NCBI GenBank assembly: GCA_963678085.1
Contig: OY782680.1
Location: 2,914,001 to 2,978,000, forward strand
Length of the DNA: 64,000 nt
Direction of reading: 5' to 3'
DNA from: Aliishimia sp963678085
Lineage (GTDB): Bacteria; Pseudomonadota; Alphaproteobacteria; Rhodobacterales; Rhodobacteraceae
The notes below the pieces were generated by a model. It made no database searches. It was not told the origin of the DNA and saw nothing but the letters and a program-made list of their open reading frames with translations. Every line of letters starts with the position of its first letter. The stretch's first letter is position 1. The position numbers were made by a program, and so were the translations under genes. Shown piece after piece: positions 17,918 to 25,122 of this stretch.

Positions 17918-18450
17918 AGCGCCTTTTCCACTCACTGCGGCGCTTTGCGAGAAAAGACCGTGGCTCGATGGCGTCGATTGAGTTTATCCTTTTGATCCCG
18001 CTTATGATGACGTTGTTGATGACCTCCATTGAGATGGGCATCCTACAATATCGCCAGTTCTTTTTGGATCGTGGCCTGGATATGACTGTACGTTTAGTGC
18101 GGCTCAATACAGCAGCCAACTTCACCCATGAGGAACTCAAAGACCAGATCTGCGCCTTTTCAGGCCTGCCAAGCTGCGCAGACCGGCTCAAGCTCGAAAT
18201 GACGCCCGTTCCCATCCGCAACTTTGTCGGCTTTGCGGAGGACGCAGATTGCACTGATGCAGCCCAACCCGTGCAACCCAACCGCACCTTTGTCCATGGC
18301 GCGCAACATGAGCTGATGATTTTACGCGCCTGCTATAAATTCGATCCGGTCTTTCCTGGGGCGGGCCTTGGCTTTGAAATGGCGCAAGATGCCGATGATG
18401 GTGGCCAAGTGAAAATGGTGGCCCTGACAGCCTTTGTGCAGGAACCCTAA
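17914..18450 (+). CDS. TadE-like pseudopilin-type membrane protein (first)
   Basis: The 178-residue protein has the short basic N-terminus RRFARKDRGSMASIEF followed at once by a hydrophobic helix ILLIPLMMTLLMTSIEMGI, the arrangement of TadE/TadF pseudopilins (G-S-x-A-x-E-F before the helix; here the residue before the helix is the conserved glutamate). The rest is a periplasmic domain with six cysteines, including CAFSGLPSCADRL, that may be disulfide-bonded. It is translationally coupled to the VWA gene and followed one base later by a second gene of the same kind. It may be a minor pilin or an assembly factor. Confidence 0.85.
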   Translation: MKRLFHSLRRFARKDRGSMASIEFILLIPLMMTLLMTSIEMGILQYRQFFLDRGLDMTVRLVRLNTAANFTHEELKDQICAFSGLPSCADRLKLEMTPVPIRNFVGFAEDADCTDAAQPVQPNRTFVHGAQHELMILRACYKFDPVFPGAGLGFEMAQDADDGGQVKMVALTAFVQEP

Positions 18451-18451
18451 C

Positions 18452-19006
18452 ATGACGTTCTCTTGGACCCTTCGCCCTCTGCGGCGCTTTGCCCGACAGG
18501 AGCGCGGCAGTGTCGCCGTTGAAGCAGTGATCTTACTGCCTCTGGTTATTTGGACCTTTCTCGCCCTTTACGCTGCCTTTCACAGCTATCGCACCTATGC
18601 GATCAACCAAAAGGCGGCCTATACCATCGGCGATATGATCTCGCGCGAAACCAACCCAATGGATCTCGCCTATTTGAACGGCACACATCAGCTTTTTGCC
18701 TATTTGACCGGAGCCAATCAGCAAGATCTTAGCATTCGACTTACCGCAGTATATTATGACGAAGATACAGAGACTTATGAGCTAGACTGGTCACAAGCAA
18801 CTGGGGGCGCCGACCCCGCCACGGTCGAACAGGTTGCGGGGTGGGAAGACAACTTACCGGTCCTGCCCGACCAAGAACGCGTGATGGTCGTTGAGACCTT
18901 TCACAATTACGACCCACCCTTTGCGACGGGCCTAAATGCACGCACCGTAGCAAATTTCATCTTCACCCGCCCGCGCTATGCACCGCAGATTTTGTGGGAA
19001 GATTAA
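18452..19006 (+). CDS. TadE-like pseudopilin-type membrane protein (second)
   Basis: The 184-residue protein repeats the layout of its neighbour: RRFARQERGSVAVEAVILLPLVIWTFLALYAAF, a basic tail, G-S-x-A-x-E and a hydrophobic helix at about residues 24-42. The periplasmic part has no cysteines in common with the first copy and ends FTRPRYAPQILWED. The similar LRRFAR-ERGS openings suggest an old duplication. It begins one base after the previous stop, and its own stop overlaps by four bases the stop of the convergent gene 19003-19479. The role is likely shared with the VWA protein in a small envelope complex. Confidence 0.85.
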   Translation: MTFSWTLRPLRRFARQERGSVAVEAVILLPLVIWTFLALYAAFHSYRTYAINQKAAYTIGDMISRETNPMDLAYLNGTHQLFAYLTGANQQDLSIRLTAVYYDEDTETYELDWSQATGGADPATVEQVAGWEDNLPVLPDQERVMVVETFHNYDPPFATGLNARTVANFIFTRPRYAPQILWED

Positions 19007-19479
19007 TCTCTTTGGGCCAACATAACTTGGATGATTTCGGCCATTGGCTTGGTCTGATGCGCCGCGATCATGCCGCCCACACCGATCTGCCGTCCAAAAC
19101 GCCACCAAAGCCCAGGATGCATCTTGCTTGGGGCCTTGGTTTTGCTCTTTATCAAAAAGCCGTTAGACGGTTTAAAAGCGAACATACCACGATCAATCGC
19201 TTCTATATCCGCAATGCTCACAAGAACGTCCCCGGAGCTGTCACGTAGCTCTTCATTCGTAAGCTCCAAATGCTGAGAAGTGCCTTTGCGCAGACGTTCC
19301 GCAAACCACAAAAACCCACCAGAGAGCACAATGATCACAATCGCATAGGGCACAGCGGGCGGCGCTGAAAACAGCAGATAAATCAGAAAAACGGCCAAGC
19401 CATAGAGGCTGCCAAGCCCAAGCCATCGTCGGCCGGGCGAGACATATGCCACCGCCAAGATCTCATCTTTATCCGTCAT
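19003..19479 (-). CDS. Small membrane protein, unknown
   Basis: The 158-residue protein has two adjacent transmembrane helices (WLGLGSLYGLAVFLIYLLF at about 19-37 and AVPYAIVIIVLSGGFLWFA at about 42-60) and a cytoplasmic C-terminal part with LELTNEELRDSSGDVLVSIADIEAIDRGMFAFKPSNGFLIK, a beta-rich pattern similar to the PH-like domain placed after two helices in many bacterial membrane proteins. I cannot assign a function. It ends convergently with the second TadE-like gene. Confidence 0.7.
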   Translation of the reverse strand: MTDKDEILAVAYVSPGRRWLGLGSLYGLAVFLIYLLFSAPPAVPYAIVIIVLSGGFLWFAERLRKGTSQHLELTNEELRDSSGDVLVSIADIEAIDRGMFAFKPSNGFLIKSKTKAPSKMHPGLWWRFGRQIGVGGMIAAHQTKPMAEIIQVMLAQRD

Positions 19480-19525
19480 ACCCCCGCCTTACGGGCAAGA
19501 ACCGCCCTTGGCAAGCACCGGAAAA

Positions 19526-20473
19526 CTATTCCCGTTTTACAATAATCTCTGCGCCGGGCTCTTCGGGTTCATCATCGACCATTTCAGCCGGAAATCCTGG
19601 CGCGGTCACATCAAGCCCCGTGACCTCTTCCAACCGCTTGATGATATTGGGGCTAAGCTCGCGCGGGCCAAAACGCGCAATCGCATCATCAAAGAGCTGG
19701 ATGAGCAAAGGGTTCAAATCAAGCGGCACGCCTGCTTTGTCGGCCACATCCTGAAAGAGCCCGATATCCTTTTTCACCAGATCCATCGTAAAGGAGATAT
19801 CGCGCGAGCCATTCAGGATCACCTGGCTTTCGGTTTCATGCACGAAGGAATTGCCCGACGAAATCCGCATCGCTTCAAAAGCCACGCCCAAATCCATGCC
19901 CGCACCTTTTGCAACCGTCAGCGCCTCGGCGCAGCTGACAAGATTGGCGGTGGCGAGATAGTTGGTCAGCACCTTCAGAACAGAGGCGGATCCAAGCGGG
20001 CCTGTGTGCAAAATGCGACGTCCCATCACAGTCAGGAGCGGCAAAATTCGCTCAAACGTCTCGCGATCACAGCCCGCAAAGATCGAAATATTGCCCGTAT
20101 CTGCACGGTGACAGCCGCCAGACACCGGGCAATCCACAGCCGCGCCGCCCGCCGCGATGACTTGCGCGCCCAGGCGTTTGACTTCGGCCTCATCGGTGGT
20201 GGACATCTCCATCCATATTTTACCGGGGCCAATATGGGGCACCATTTCCGTCATAACTGCCGCAGAGGCCGCAGGGCTTGGCAAGCATGTGATCACCGCA
20301 TCGCAAGATTGCATCAGCCCCGCCGCCGAGCCGCCATCCGTTGCGCCCGCCTCGACCTTTTGCGCCACCAACTCCGCATTCAAGTCATGTACGGAGACAT
20401 CCACACCGTTGCGAATAAGCGCCCCGGACAGCTTGCCGCCCACATTTCCTAATCCGATAAAACCAACTTTCAT
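19526..20473 (-). CDS. NAD(P)-dependent beta-hydroxyacid dehydrogenase family enzyme
   Basis: The 315-residue protein belongs to the 3-hydroxyisobutyrate dehydrogenase / tartronate semialdehyde reductase family. It opens with the dinucleotide-binding MKVGFIGLGNVGGKLSGAL, has the DCPVSGGCHRADTGNISIFAGC substrate block (about residues 117-138, normally D-x-P-V-S-G-G), and the KVLTNYLATANLVSCAEALTVAKGAGMDLGV segment with the catalytic lysine (about residue 170). The C-terminal 25 residues are acidic and extra to the usual length of about 295. The ATG at 20473 follows AAGGAGGG. The substrate cannot be told from the sequence. Confidence 0.85.
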   Translation of the reverse strand: MKVGFIGLGNVGGKLSGALIRNGVDVSVHDLNAELVAQKVEAGATDGGSAAGLMQSCDAVITCLPSPAASAAVMTEMVPHIGPGKIWMEMSTTDEAEVKRLGAQVIAAGGAAVDCPVSGGCHRADTGNISIFAGCDRETFERILPLLTVMGRRILHTGPLGSASVLKVLTNYLATANLVSCAEALTVAKGAGMDLGVAFEAMRISSGNSFVHETESQVILNGSRDISFTMDLVKKDIGLFQDVADKAGVPLDLNPLLIQLFDDAIARFGPRELSPNIIKRLEEVTGLDVTAPGFPAEMVDDEPEEPGAEIIVKRE

Positions 20474-20634
20474 TCGCCGCCCTCCTTGCGTTGCACAAAC
20501 TCTGAAAGACATTCGAAATCGACGCAGGCCTAAAAACGACGCCAACAAGAAAAAGGCGCGCCGGAGCGTTGTGAGATCGCTTCAATCTTTTCGGCCCGTC
20601 ACATCAACCGGTTAGAGCGTTCTTTGATTTAGCG

Positions 20635-20674
20635 GGATCTTTTCCCAAAATCGGTGCCCACTTTGGGGAGATCC
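20635..20674. repeat. Palindromic intergenic repeat (CGGTGCCCACTTT type)
   Basis: GGATCT ... AGATCC (20635-20640 and 20669-20674) encloses CCCAAA ... TTTGGG around ATCGGTGCCCAC, giving a nested stem. The centre resembles the AAAACCGGTGTCCACTTTT repeats at 55 kb and belongs to a type of short intergenic repeat I know from many alphaproteobacterial genomes. It lies just after the 3' end of the hypothetical gene at 20678. Confidence 0.6.
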
Positions 20675-20677
20675 TGC

Positions 20678-21148
20678 TTAACTCTGCTGAAAGGATCGCG
20701 GCACTTTTGGCATCTCACCAACCATTGCATCAGGGTCTTGCGCATCTTTGGGGCGCCACTGCGCGACAACAAGTTGGTAATGGCGCGTTTGCCAATTGGC
20801 GCGGTCCGTTTCAAAGCGCACCCGCCAAGAGCCGTTGATCACCACCGGATACACAATTGAATCCACTTCCAACGGGGGGCTGTCGGGCTTCTGCATTTGG
20901 TTGGCCCGCGTCCACAAGAAGCGAATAGCCTCAATCAATTTCGTCGCGGTTTTCGCCCGCCGCCCAGCAAACAGAACTTCGATCGCAACGCCGTCAAAGA
21001 CATGGCCACGGATCAACACATCGCCGCGCGTGTTCTTCCAAATCTTGGGCACCAAATTCACATCAAGGCGCGTTGGCGGTGACTTAAATAGTCCGCGATC
21101 CTCGTATTCGGGCGTAACTTCTTTAATAGGTCTCCGTTGTTTCCGCAT
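20678..21148 (-). CDS. Hypothetical protein, 156 residues
   Basis: No signal peptide or membrane segment is visible. The protein is basic and contains RGDVLIRGHVFDGVAIEVLFAGRRAKTATKLIEAIRFLWTRAN, then VYPVVINGSWRVRFETDRANWQTRHYQLVVAQWRPKD, an alternating beta pattern. I do not recognise the family. The ATG at 21148 lacks a strong ribosome site. The reading frame is long for its position and has no competing frame, but it stands alone between a dehydrogenase and a PPOX gene, so its reality is probable rather than certain. Confidence 0.55.
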   Translation of the reverse strand: MRKQRRPIKEVTPEYEDRGLFKSPPTRLDVNLVPKIWKNTRGDVLIRGHVFDGVAIEVLFAGRRAKTATKLIEAIRFLWTRANQMQKPDSPPLEVDSIVYPVVINGSWRVRFETDRANWQTRHYQLVVAQWRPKDAQDPDAMVGEMPKVPRSFQQS

Positions 21149-21246
21149 TCACGTCACAACCTTAGTTGAATAATTCCAAAGCGGTGAAAAGCCCCGCCCA
21201 AGAGGTATTACCTATGAGGGCTTAACAACCTCTGACGAAACCTGCT

Positions 21247-21849
21247 TTACCACATTGTTTTTGCTGCGCGTTCGCCCCATGCCGCATCATAGGCTTGCCC
21301 GCCCTCTTCGCCATTTGAGGCCTCCGCAAGCAAATCCCCGACACTGGGCACCGCATCGCTGTCATCATGCCCCCAAAGATCCGAGCGAAACCCGGCCCGC
21401 GCGCATTGGGAATAGATTTCATTAATCTTGATAACAATCACGGATCGCGGGTGCTTTCCATCCGCCTCAAAACGCGCGGTCATGTCGTCATCTACTGTCA
21501 CGCGCCCAGTGCCATTGAGCCGCACCACCGTGTTGGAGCCCGAGACCATAAACATCAGCGAAAGTCGCCCATCAGACAAAATATTACGCAATGAATCCAT
21601 ACGGTTATTGCCACGCCAATCGGGCATGAGCAGGGTGTGTTCATCAAGCTCTTGCACCACGGGCCCCTCATCCCCGCGCGGTGATCCATCGGTGCCATCT
21701 GGCCCAACCGTGCTGAGCACACAGTAACGCGCGGCCATGATCCATTTTCGATAAAGCGGGGTGAGCCTATGCACGACCTTGCGCAACGACGCCGCGCCGG
21801 GCTTGCCATAGAGCGCCTCTAGCTCTGCGATATCTTCAATGTAACGCAT
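21247..21849 (-). CDS. Pyridoxamine 5'-phosphate oxidase-fold (FMN-binding) protein
   Basis: The 200-residue protein has the split-barrel flavin fold of the PPOX superfamily: KWIMAARYCVLSTVGPDGTDGSPRGDEGPVVQELDEHTLLMPDWRGNNRMDSLRNILSDGRLSLMFMVSG, where SPRGD and DWRGNNR-DSL are the FMN-contact segments of the MSMEG_1061/DR2398-type subfamily. The start ATG at 21849 overlaps the end of plsC by 14 bases, so the two are probably co-transcribed. The reaction is unknown; this subfamily is often annotated as general stress or flavin-binding protein and should not be called pdxH. Confidence 0.82.
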   Translation of the reverse strand: MRYIEDIAELEALYGKPGAASLRKVVHRLTPLYRKWIMAARYCVLSTVGPDGTDGSPRGDEGPVVQELDEHTLLMPDWRGNNRMDSLRNILSDGRLSLMFMVSGSNTVVRLNGTGRVTVDDDMTARFEADGKHPRSVIVIKINEIYSQCARAGFRSDLWGHDDSDAVPSVGDLLAEASNGEEGGQAYDAAWGERAAKTMW

Positions 21850-22561
21850 CAAATCCGGCCTCCGCCATGAGCTGGTTGGATCTGGTTTCAACAACCTCTT
21901 CAAGCTGCTGCATAAAGTCGCGCGCCTGAAGGCCGGGGTCAATGGTCGGCAGGAACTCCACAACCGCGACACCGGGTTTGCGCATGATTCCTTTACGCGG
22001 CCAAAACAGCCCCACATTGGTGGCCACAGGCACGCAGGGCTGCTGCATCTGTTCATAAAGTAAGCCAGAGCCGATCTTATAAGGCAACTTCGCCCCCGGC
22101 GCCACGCGCGTGCCTTGCGGATAGATGATGAGCTGCCCCGCCTCTTCTTGGCCCGAGGCCACATCATCAAGCATCTTTTGGATGGCCGCACCCTTTTTGC
22201 CCCGCTCCACCGCGACGCAATCAAGGCGCGCGGCATAAAGCCCGATCACAGGGGTCCAAAGAATTTCACGTTTCATAATGAACTTGGCCTTTGGGCAGGC
22301 CGTGAATATCATCATAATGTCCAAAAAGCTTTGGTGTTTGGCGGCAATGAGAACTTCGCCCTGTGGCATTGGACCACGCACTTCACATCGCAACCCGATC
22401 ATCCAACGCGCTGTCCAAAAGCACCAGCGGGAATAGGTTTTGCAGGCAAGCCGTGCGCCCCGTTTGGACACCAGCGCCCATGGGGCAAAGGCCAGCCCAA
22501 TAAGCGGCATCATCGTATAGATTTGCAGCACATAAAGGAGCGAGCGGATCCATTGCAGCAT
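21836..22561 (-). CDS. plsC: 1-acyl-sn-glycerol-3-phosphate acyltransferase
   Basis: The 241-residue membrane enzyme adds the second acyl chain in phospholipid synthesis. The acyltransferase motifs are plain: AAKHQSFLDIMM (H-x4-D, about residue 74), IIYPQGTRVAPG (about 146) and CVPVATNVGLFWPRKG. A hydrophobic N-terminus (YVLQIYTMMPLIGLAFAPWALV) anchors it in the inner membrane. Its ATG overlaps the ftsX stop by one base (TAATG), placing it as the third gene of an ftsE-ftsX-plsC unit, followed by the PPOX gene. Confidence 0.93.
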   Translation of the reverse strand: MLQWIRSLLYVLQIYTMMPLIGLAFAPWALVSKRGARLACKTYSRWCFWTARWMIGLRCEVRGPMPQGEVLIAAKHQSFLDIMMIFTACPKAKFIMKREILWTPVIGLYAARLDCVAVERGKKGAAIQKMLDDVASGQEEAGQLIIYPQGTRVAPGAKLPYKIGSGLLYEQMQQPCVPVATNVGLFWPRKGIMRKPGVAVVEFLPTIDPGLQARDFMQQLEEVVETRSNQLMAEAGFDALH

Positions 22562-23463
22562 TAGGTTAAGCCTTCCAATACTTTGCGCGCCGAAAAGCGC
22601 GTTGCAAAAAACGCAACAAGTGCTGCGATGGGCGGCACCAAAAACAGGACCAGCACCTGCCAGCCTTGCACACGTATACCGATCAACAGATCCGAGCTTT
22701 CGCTCGAGCCGGGCAAAAGCATCACCGCCACAAAGCCAATGACGGTGCCAATGGCCGCGCCCACCCCTGCACGCATGGTGAAGCGGCGCACAAAGGCATT
22801 TGCGATATAGCCATCGGTCGCTCCCACAAGCCGCAGAACCGAGATAATTTGTGCATTAGCCGCCAGGGCAGCATTGGCCGCCAATGTGATAATAGCCGCC
22901 ATGGTCCCCCCGATCAGCAGGATTGAAAGCCAACCAAACCCGCGCAGCCGAGCAGCCGCTTTGAGCAAAGGTGCGCGCCAACGGGCATGATCGTCGAAAG
23001 TAGCGCCGGGGGCCTCTCCAGCAAGGCGTAGGCGCAGGCCGGTCGCATCAATCCCTGGATCAGCTTCAATCACCTCAATCAGCTCGGGCACGGGGAGGTC
23101 CGAGACATCAATGCCATCGCCAAACCATGGGGCCAGCAGAGCTTGATGTTCTTCTTTGCTCAAATGCCGCGCCAAAGCCACGCCGGGTGTCGTTTCAAGA
23201 ACGCGCAAGGTGGCTTGCACTTGCGCATCAATTTGATCTTCCGGGGCAATAATGCGCACTGTCGCGCCCTTGGCCAGCTCTGCCCCCCAGCGGCTCGCCA
23301 ATTGCCCGGCCGCAAAGGATAAGGTAAGCGCAAACACCGCCAAAAACGCCATTGCGCCTGAGGCAAACAGCGTCAGATTGGCCGTAAACCCGCTTGGAGG
23401 CACGATCCGATCAGATTGCGAATCGCGCGGGAGAATCGCCCGCAACAGGCGCACCAACCTCAT
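22561..23463 (-). CDS. ftsX: Cell division protein FtsX
   Basis: The 300-residue integral membrane partner of FtsE controls peptidoglycan hydrolysis at the division site. It shows the expected plan: a helix at about 28-50 (LTLFASGAMAFLAVFALTLSFAAG), a periplasmic domain to about 165 with LRVLETTPGVALARHLSKEEHQALLAPWFG, and three helices after it (GWLSILLIGGTMAAIITLAANAAL, VGAAIGTVIGFVAVML, VLVLFLVPPIAALVAFFATRF). The segment ISVLRLVGATDGYIANAFVRRF is the usual FtsX coupling signature. Start and stop overlap the neighbours (ATGA with ftsE, TAATG with plsC). Confidence 0.93.
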   Translation of the reverse strand: MRLVRLLRAILPRDSQSDRIVPPSGFTANLTLFASGAMAFLAVFALTLSFAAGQLASRWGAELAKGATVRIIAPEDQIDAQVQATLRVLETTPGVALARHLSKEEHQALLAPWFGDGIDVSDLPVPELIEVIEADPGIDATGLRLRLAGEAPGATFDDHARWRAPLLKAAARLRGFGWLSILLIGGTMAAIITLAANAALAANAQIISVLRLVGATDGYIANAFVRRFTMRAGVGAAIGTVIGFVAVMLLPGSSESSDLLIGIRVQGWQVLVLFLVPPIAALVAFFATRFSARKVLEGLT

Positions 23464-24137
23464 AGATCCGCCCCCGCAAGGTGCAAGCGCCCCTCAGAAA
23501 TCCGCAGAACACGCGCCTGAACCTGCTGCTTAACCGCACGAATAAGCGCAAGATCATGGGTGGCGATCAGCACCGCTTTGCCCTGGCGGTTGAGCTCAAT
23601 CAGCAATTTCATCAAGCGCTGGGACATCTCCCAATCAATATTCCCTGTGGGCTCATCCGCTAAAATAATGTCGGGGCTTTGAATAATGGCACGGGCAAGA
23701 GCGGCGCGTTGACGTTCGCCCCCGGACAGCTCTTGAGGCAGCGCATCGGCGCGATCTGTCAGCCCAATCCATTTCAAGAGCTGAATTAAATTGCGCGATT
23801 CCGCCGCCACATCGCGCCCCGCCACTATCAAAGGCAGGGCGATATTCTCTGCGACACTGAGATGATCAAGGAAATGACAATCTTGATGCACCACACCAAC
23901 GCGGCGGCGCAAATAAGAAATATCCGTGCGCGATAAGGATTGAATGGGCTTACCAAAGGCCCGCACCTGCCCCGAAGTGGGCTGCAAATCCCCGTAACAC
24001 AGCTTGAGCAAGGTGGTTTTCCCCGCCCCCGATGGCCCGGTTAGAAAATAAAATGCGCCCGGAGCCAAGGTCAGAGAAATCGAGGACAAAAGCGCCCCGC
24101 CCCCATAACTATAGGCCATATCCTCAAGTTCAATCAC
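23460..24137 (-). CDS. ftsE: Cell division ATP-binding protein FtsE
   Basis: The 225-residue ABC ATPase pairs with FtsX. Walker A GPSGAGKTT is at about residue 36, the Q-loop in VGVVHQDCHFLDHLSVAENIALPL, the signature LSGGERQRAALARAI at about 138, and Walker B IILADEPTG at about 160, with IATHDLALI following. The start is GTG. It begins a tight ftsE-ftsX-plsC unit and is divergent from the zinc-ribbon gene with 170 bases between. The synteny with the neighbouring zinc-ribbon, TIGR02302 and lysA genes is common in this bacterial family. Confidence 0.95.
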   Translation of the reverse strand: MIELEDMAYSYGGGALLSSISLTLAPGAFYFLTGPSGAGKTTLLKLCYGDLQPTSGQVRAFGKPIQSLSRTDISYLRRRVGVVHQDCHFLDHLSVAENIALPLIVAGRDVAAESRNLIQLLKWIGLTDRADALPQELSGGERQRAALARAIIQSPDIILADEPTGNIDWEMSQRLMKLLIELNRQGKAVLIATHDLALIRAVKQQVQARVLRISEGRLHLAGADL

Positions 24138-24310
24138 ACTCTATAGCCCACATACGTCTCACCTGTCCCTTTTCTGCCTCACTCTACTAATGGTTTCAAT
24201 CCAGCAAACACAGCCGCTTATTGCATTTTTCTGGCGAACGCCTACAGATAACAGCTATAGTGCCGCTATTGAGGGATGGAACAACTCGAAAAGCGCAAAG
24301 GGTAGATTAC

Positions 24311-25120
24311 ATGCGGATTATTTGTCCAAATTGCCAAGCGCAATACGAAGTTCCTGACGATGTTATTCCCAGGGATGGGCGCGACGTTCAGTGTTCAAAC
24401 TGTTCTAAAACTTGGTTTATTTTACATCCGGCTTCGCGCCCCGAGGATCCAAGCCCGCCACCTGCGGCCGAGGGTGAGAAAATTGTGCGCCCAGTGAAGA
24501 ATTCCGATAAGGTAAACGGTCAGGCGGCGCAGCCTAAACCCCGTCGCAAGCTTGATGCCACGGTCGAAGAGATTTTGCGACAAGAGGCCGAGCGCGAAAC
24601 AGCCGCAAGAGCCGCCGAAGCACAAGCCCTTGAAGTGCAAGAGGAATTGGCGTTAGAGGCACCGCCTGCGCCCGCTCCTCAGCCGGAAAAAACACCGCCG
24701 CAAGAGCCGCAAGATAAGAATAAAGGCAATCGACATGTGGCAGCAGCAAAAGCAAAAGCTGCGGCTCCACAGCGGCGTGAGTTGCTGCCTGATCTTGCCG
24801 AGATTAACTCAAGTTTGCGCACATCAGACACGCCAAGCAAAGATGCCGAGCAAGATAAGACCGACTCGAAGCCGCACAGTGGCAGTCTCTTGGGATTCTC
24901 ATTGGCCCTGATTCTCTGCGCTGCGGCCCTGGCGATCTATACTTACGCCCCAGAGCTTGCACAAACCGCGCCGCAATTGGACCCTTGGCTGAGCCAATAT
25001 GTGAGCTGGATAGATACCGGGCGCTATTGGCTGGATGAGCAAGTCAGGCACGGGCTGACCTGGCTTGATAGCGTGGTTGAAAGCGCCGCACAGCCAGAGA
25101 CCGAAGCTCCCGAAAACTAA
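24311..25120 (+). CDS. Zinc-ribbon (MJ0042 type) single-pass membrane protein
   Basis: The 269-residue protein starts with a small zinc finger: CPNCQAQYEVPDDVIPRDGRDVQCSNCSKTWF, four cysteines as C-x2-C-x19-C-x2-C. A long Pro/Ala/Glu/Gln-rich linker with EEILRQEAERETAARAAEAQALEV follows, then a transmembrane helix LLGFSLALILCAAALAIYTYAP (about 196-217) and a short tail. Such proteins are common next to ftsE in alphaproteobacteria, but the job is not known. I chose the ATG at 24311, which puts the cysteines at the N-terminus and follows AAGGG; an upstream start at 24221 would add 30 unlikely residues. Confidence 0.85.
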   Translation: MRIICPNCQAQYEVPDDVIPRDGRDVQCSNCSKTWFILHPASRPEDPSPPPAAEGEKIVRPVKNSDKVNGQAAQPKPRRKLDATVEEILRQEAERETAARAAEAQALEVQEELALEAPPAPAPQPEKTPPQEPQDKNKGNRHVAAAKAKAAAPQRRELLPDLAEINSSLRTSDTPSKDAEQDKTDSKPHSGSLLGFSLALILCAAALAIYTYAPELAQTAPQLDPWLSQYVSWIDTGRYWLDEQVRHGLTWLDSVVESAAQPETEAPEN

Positions 25121-25122
25121 GC

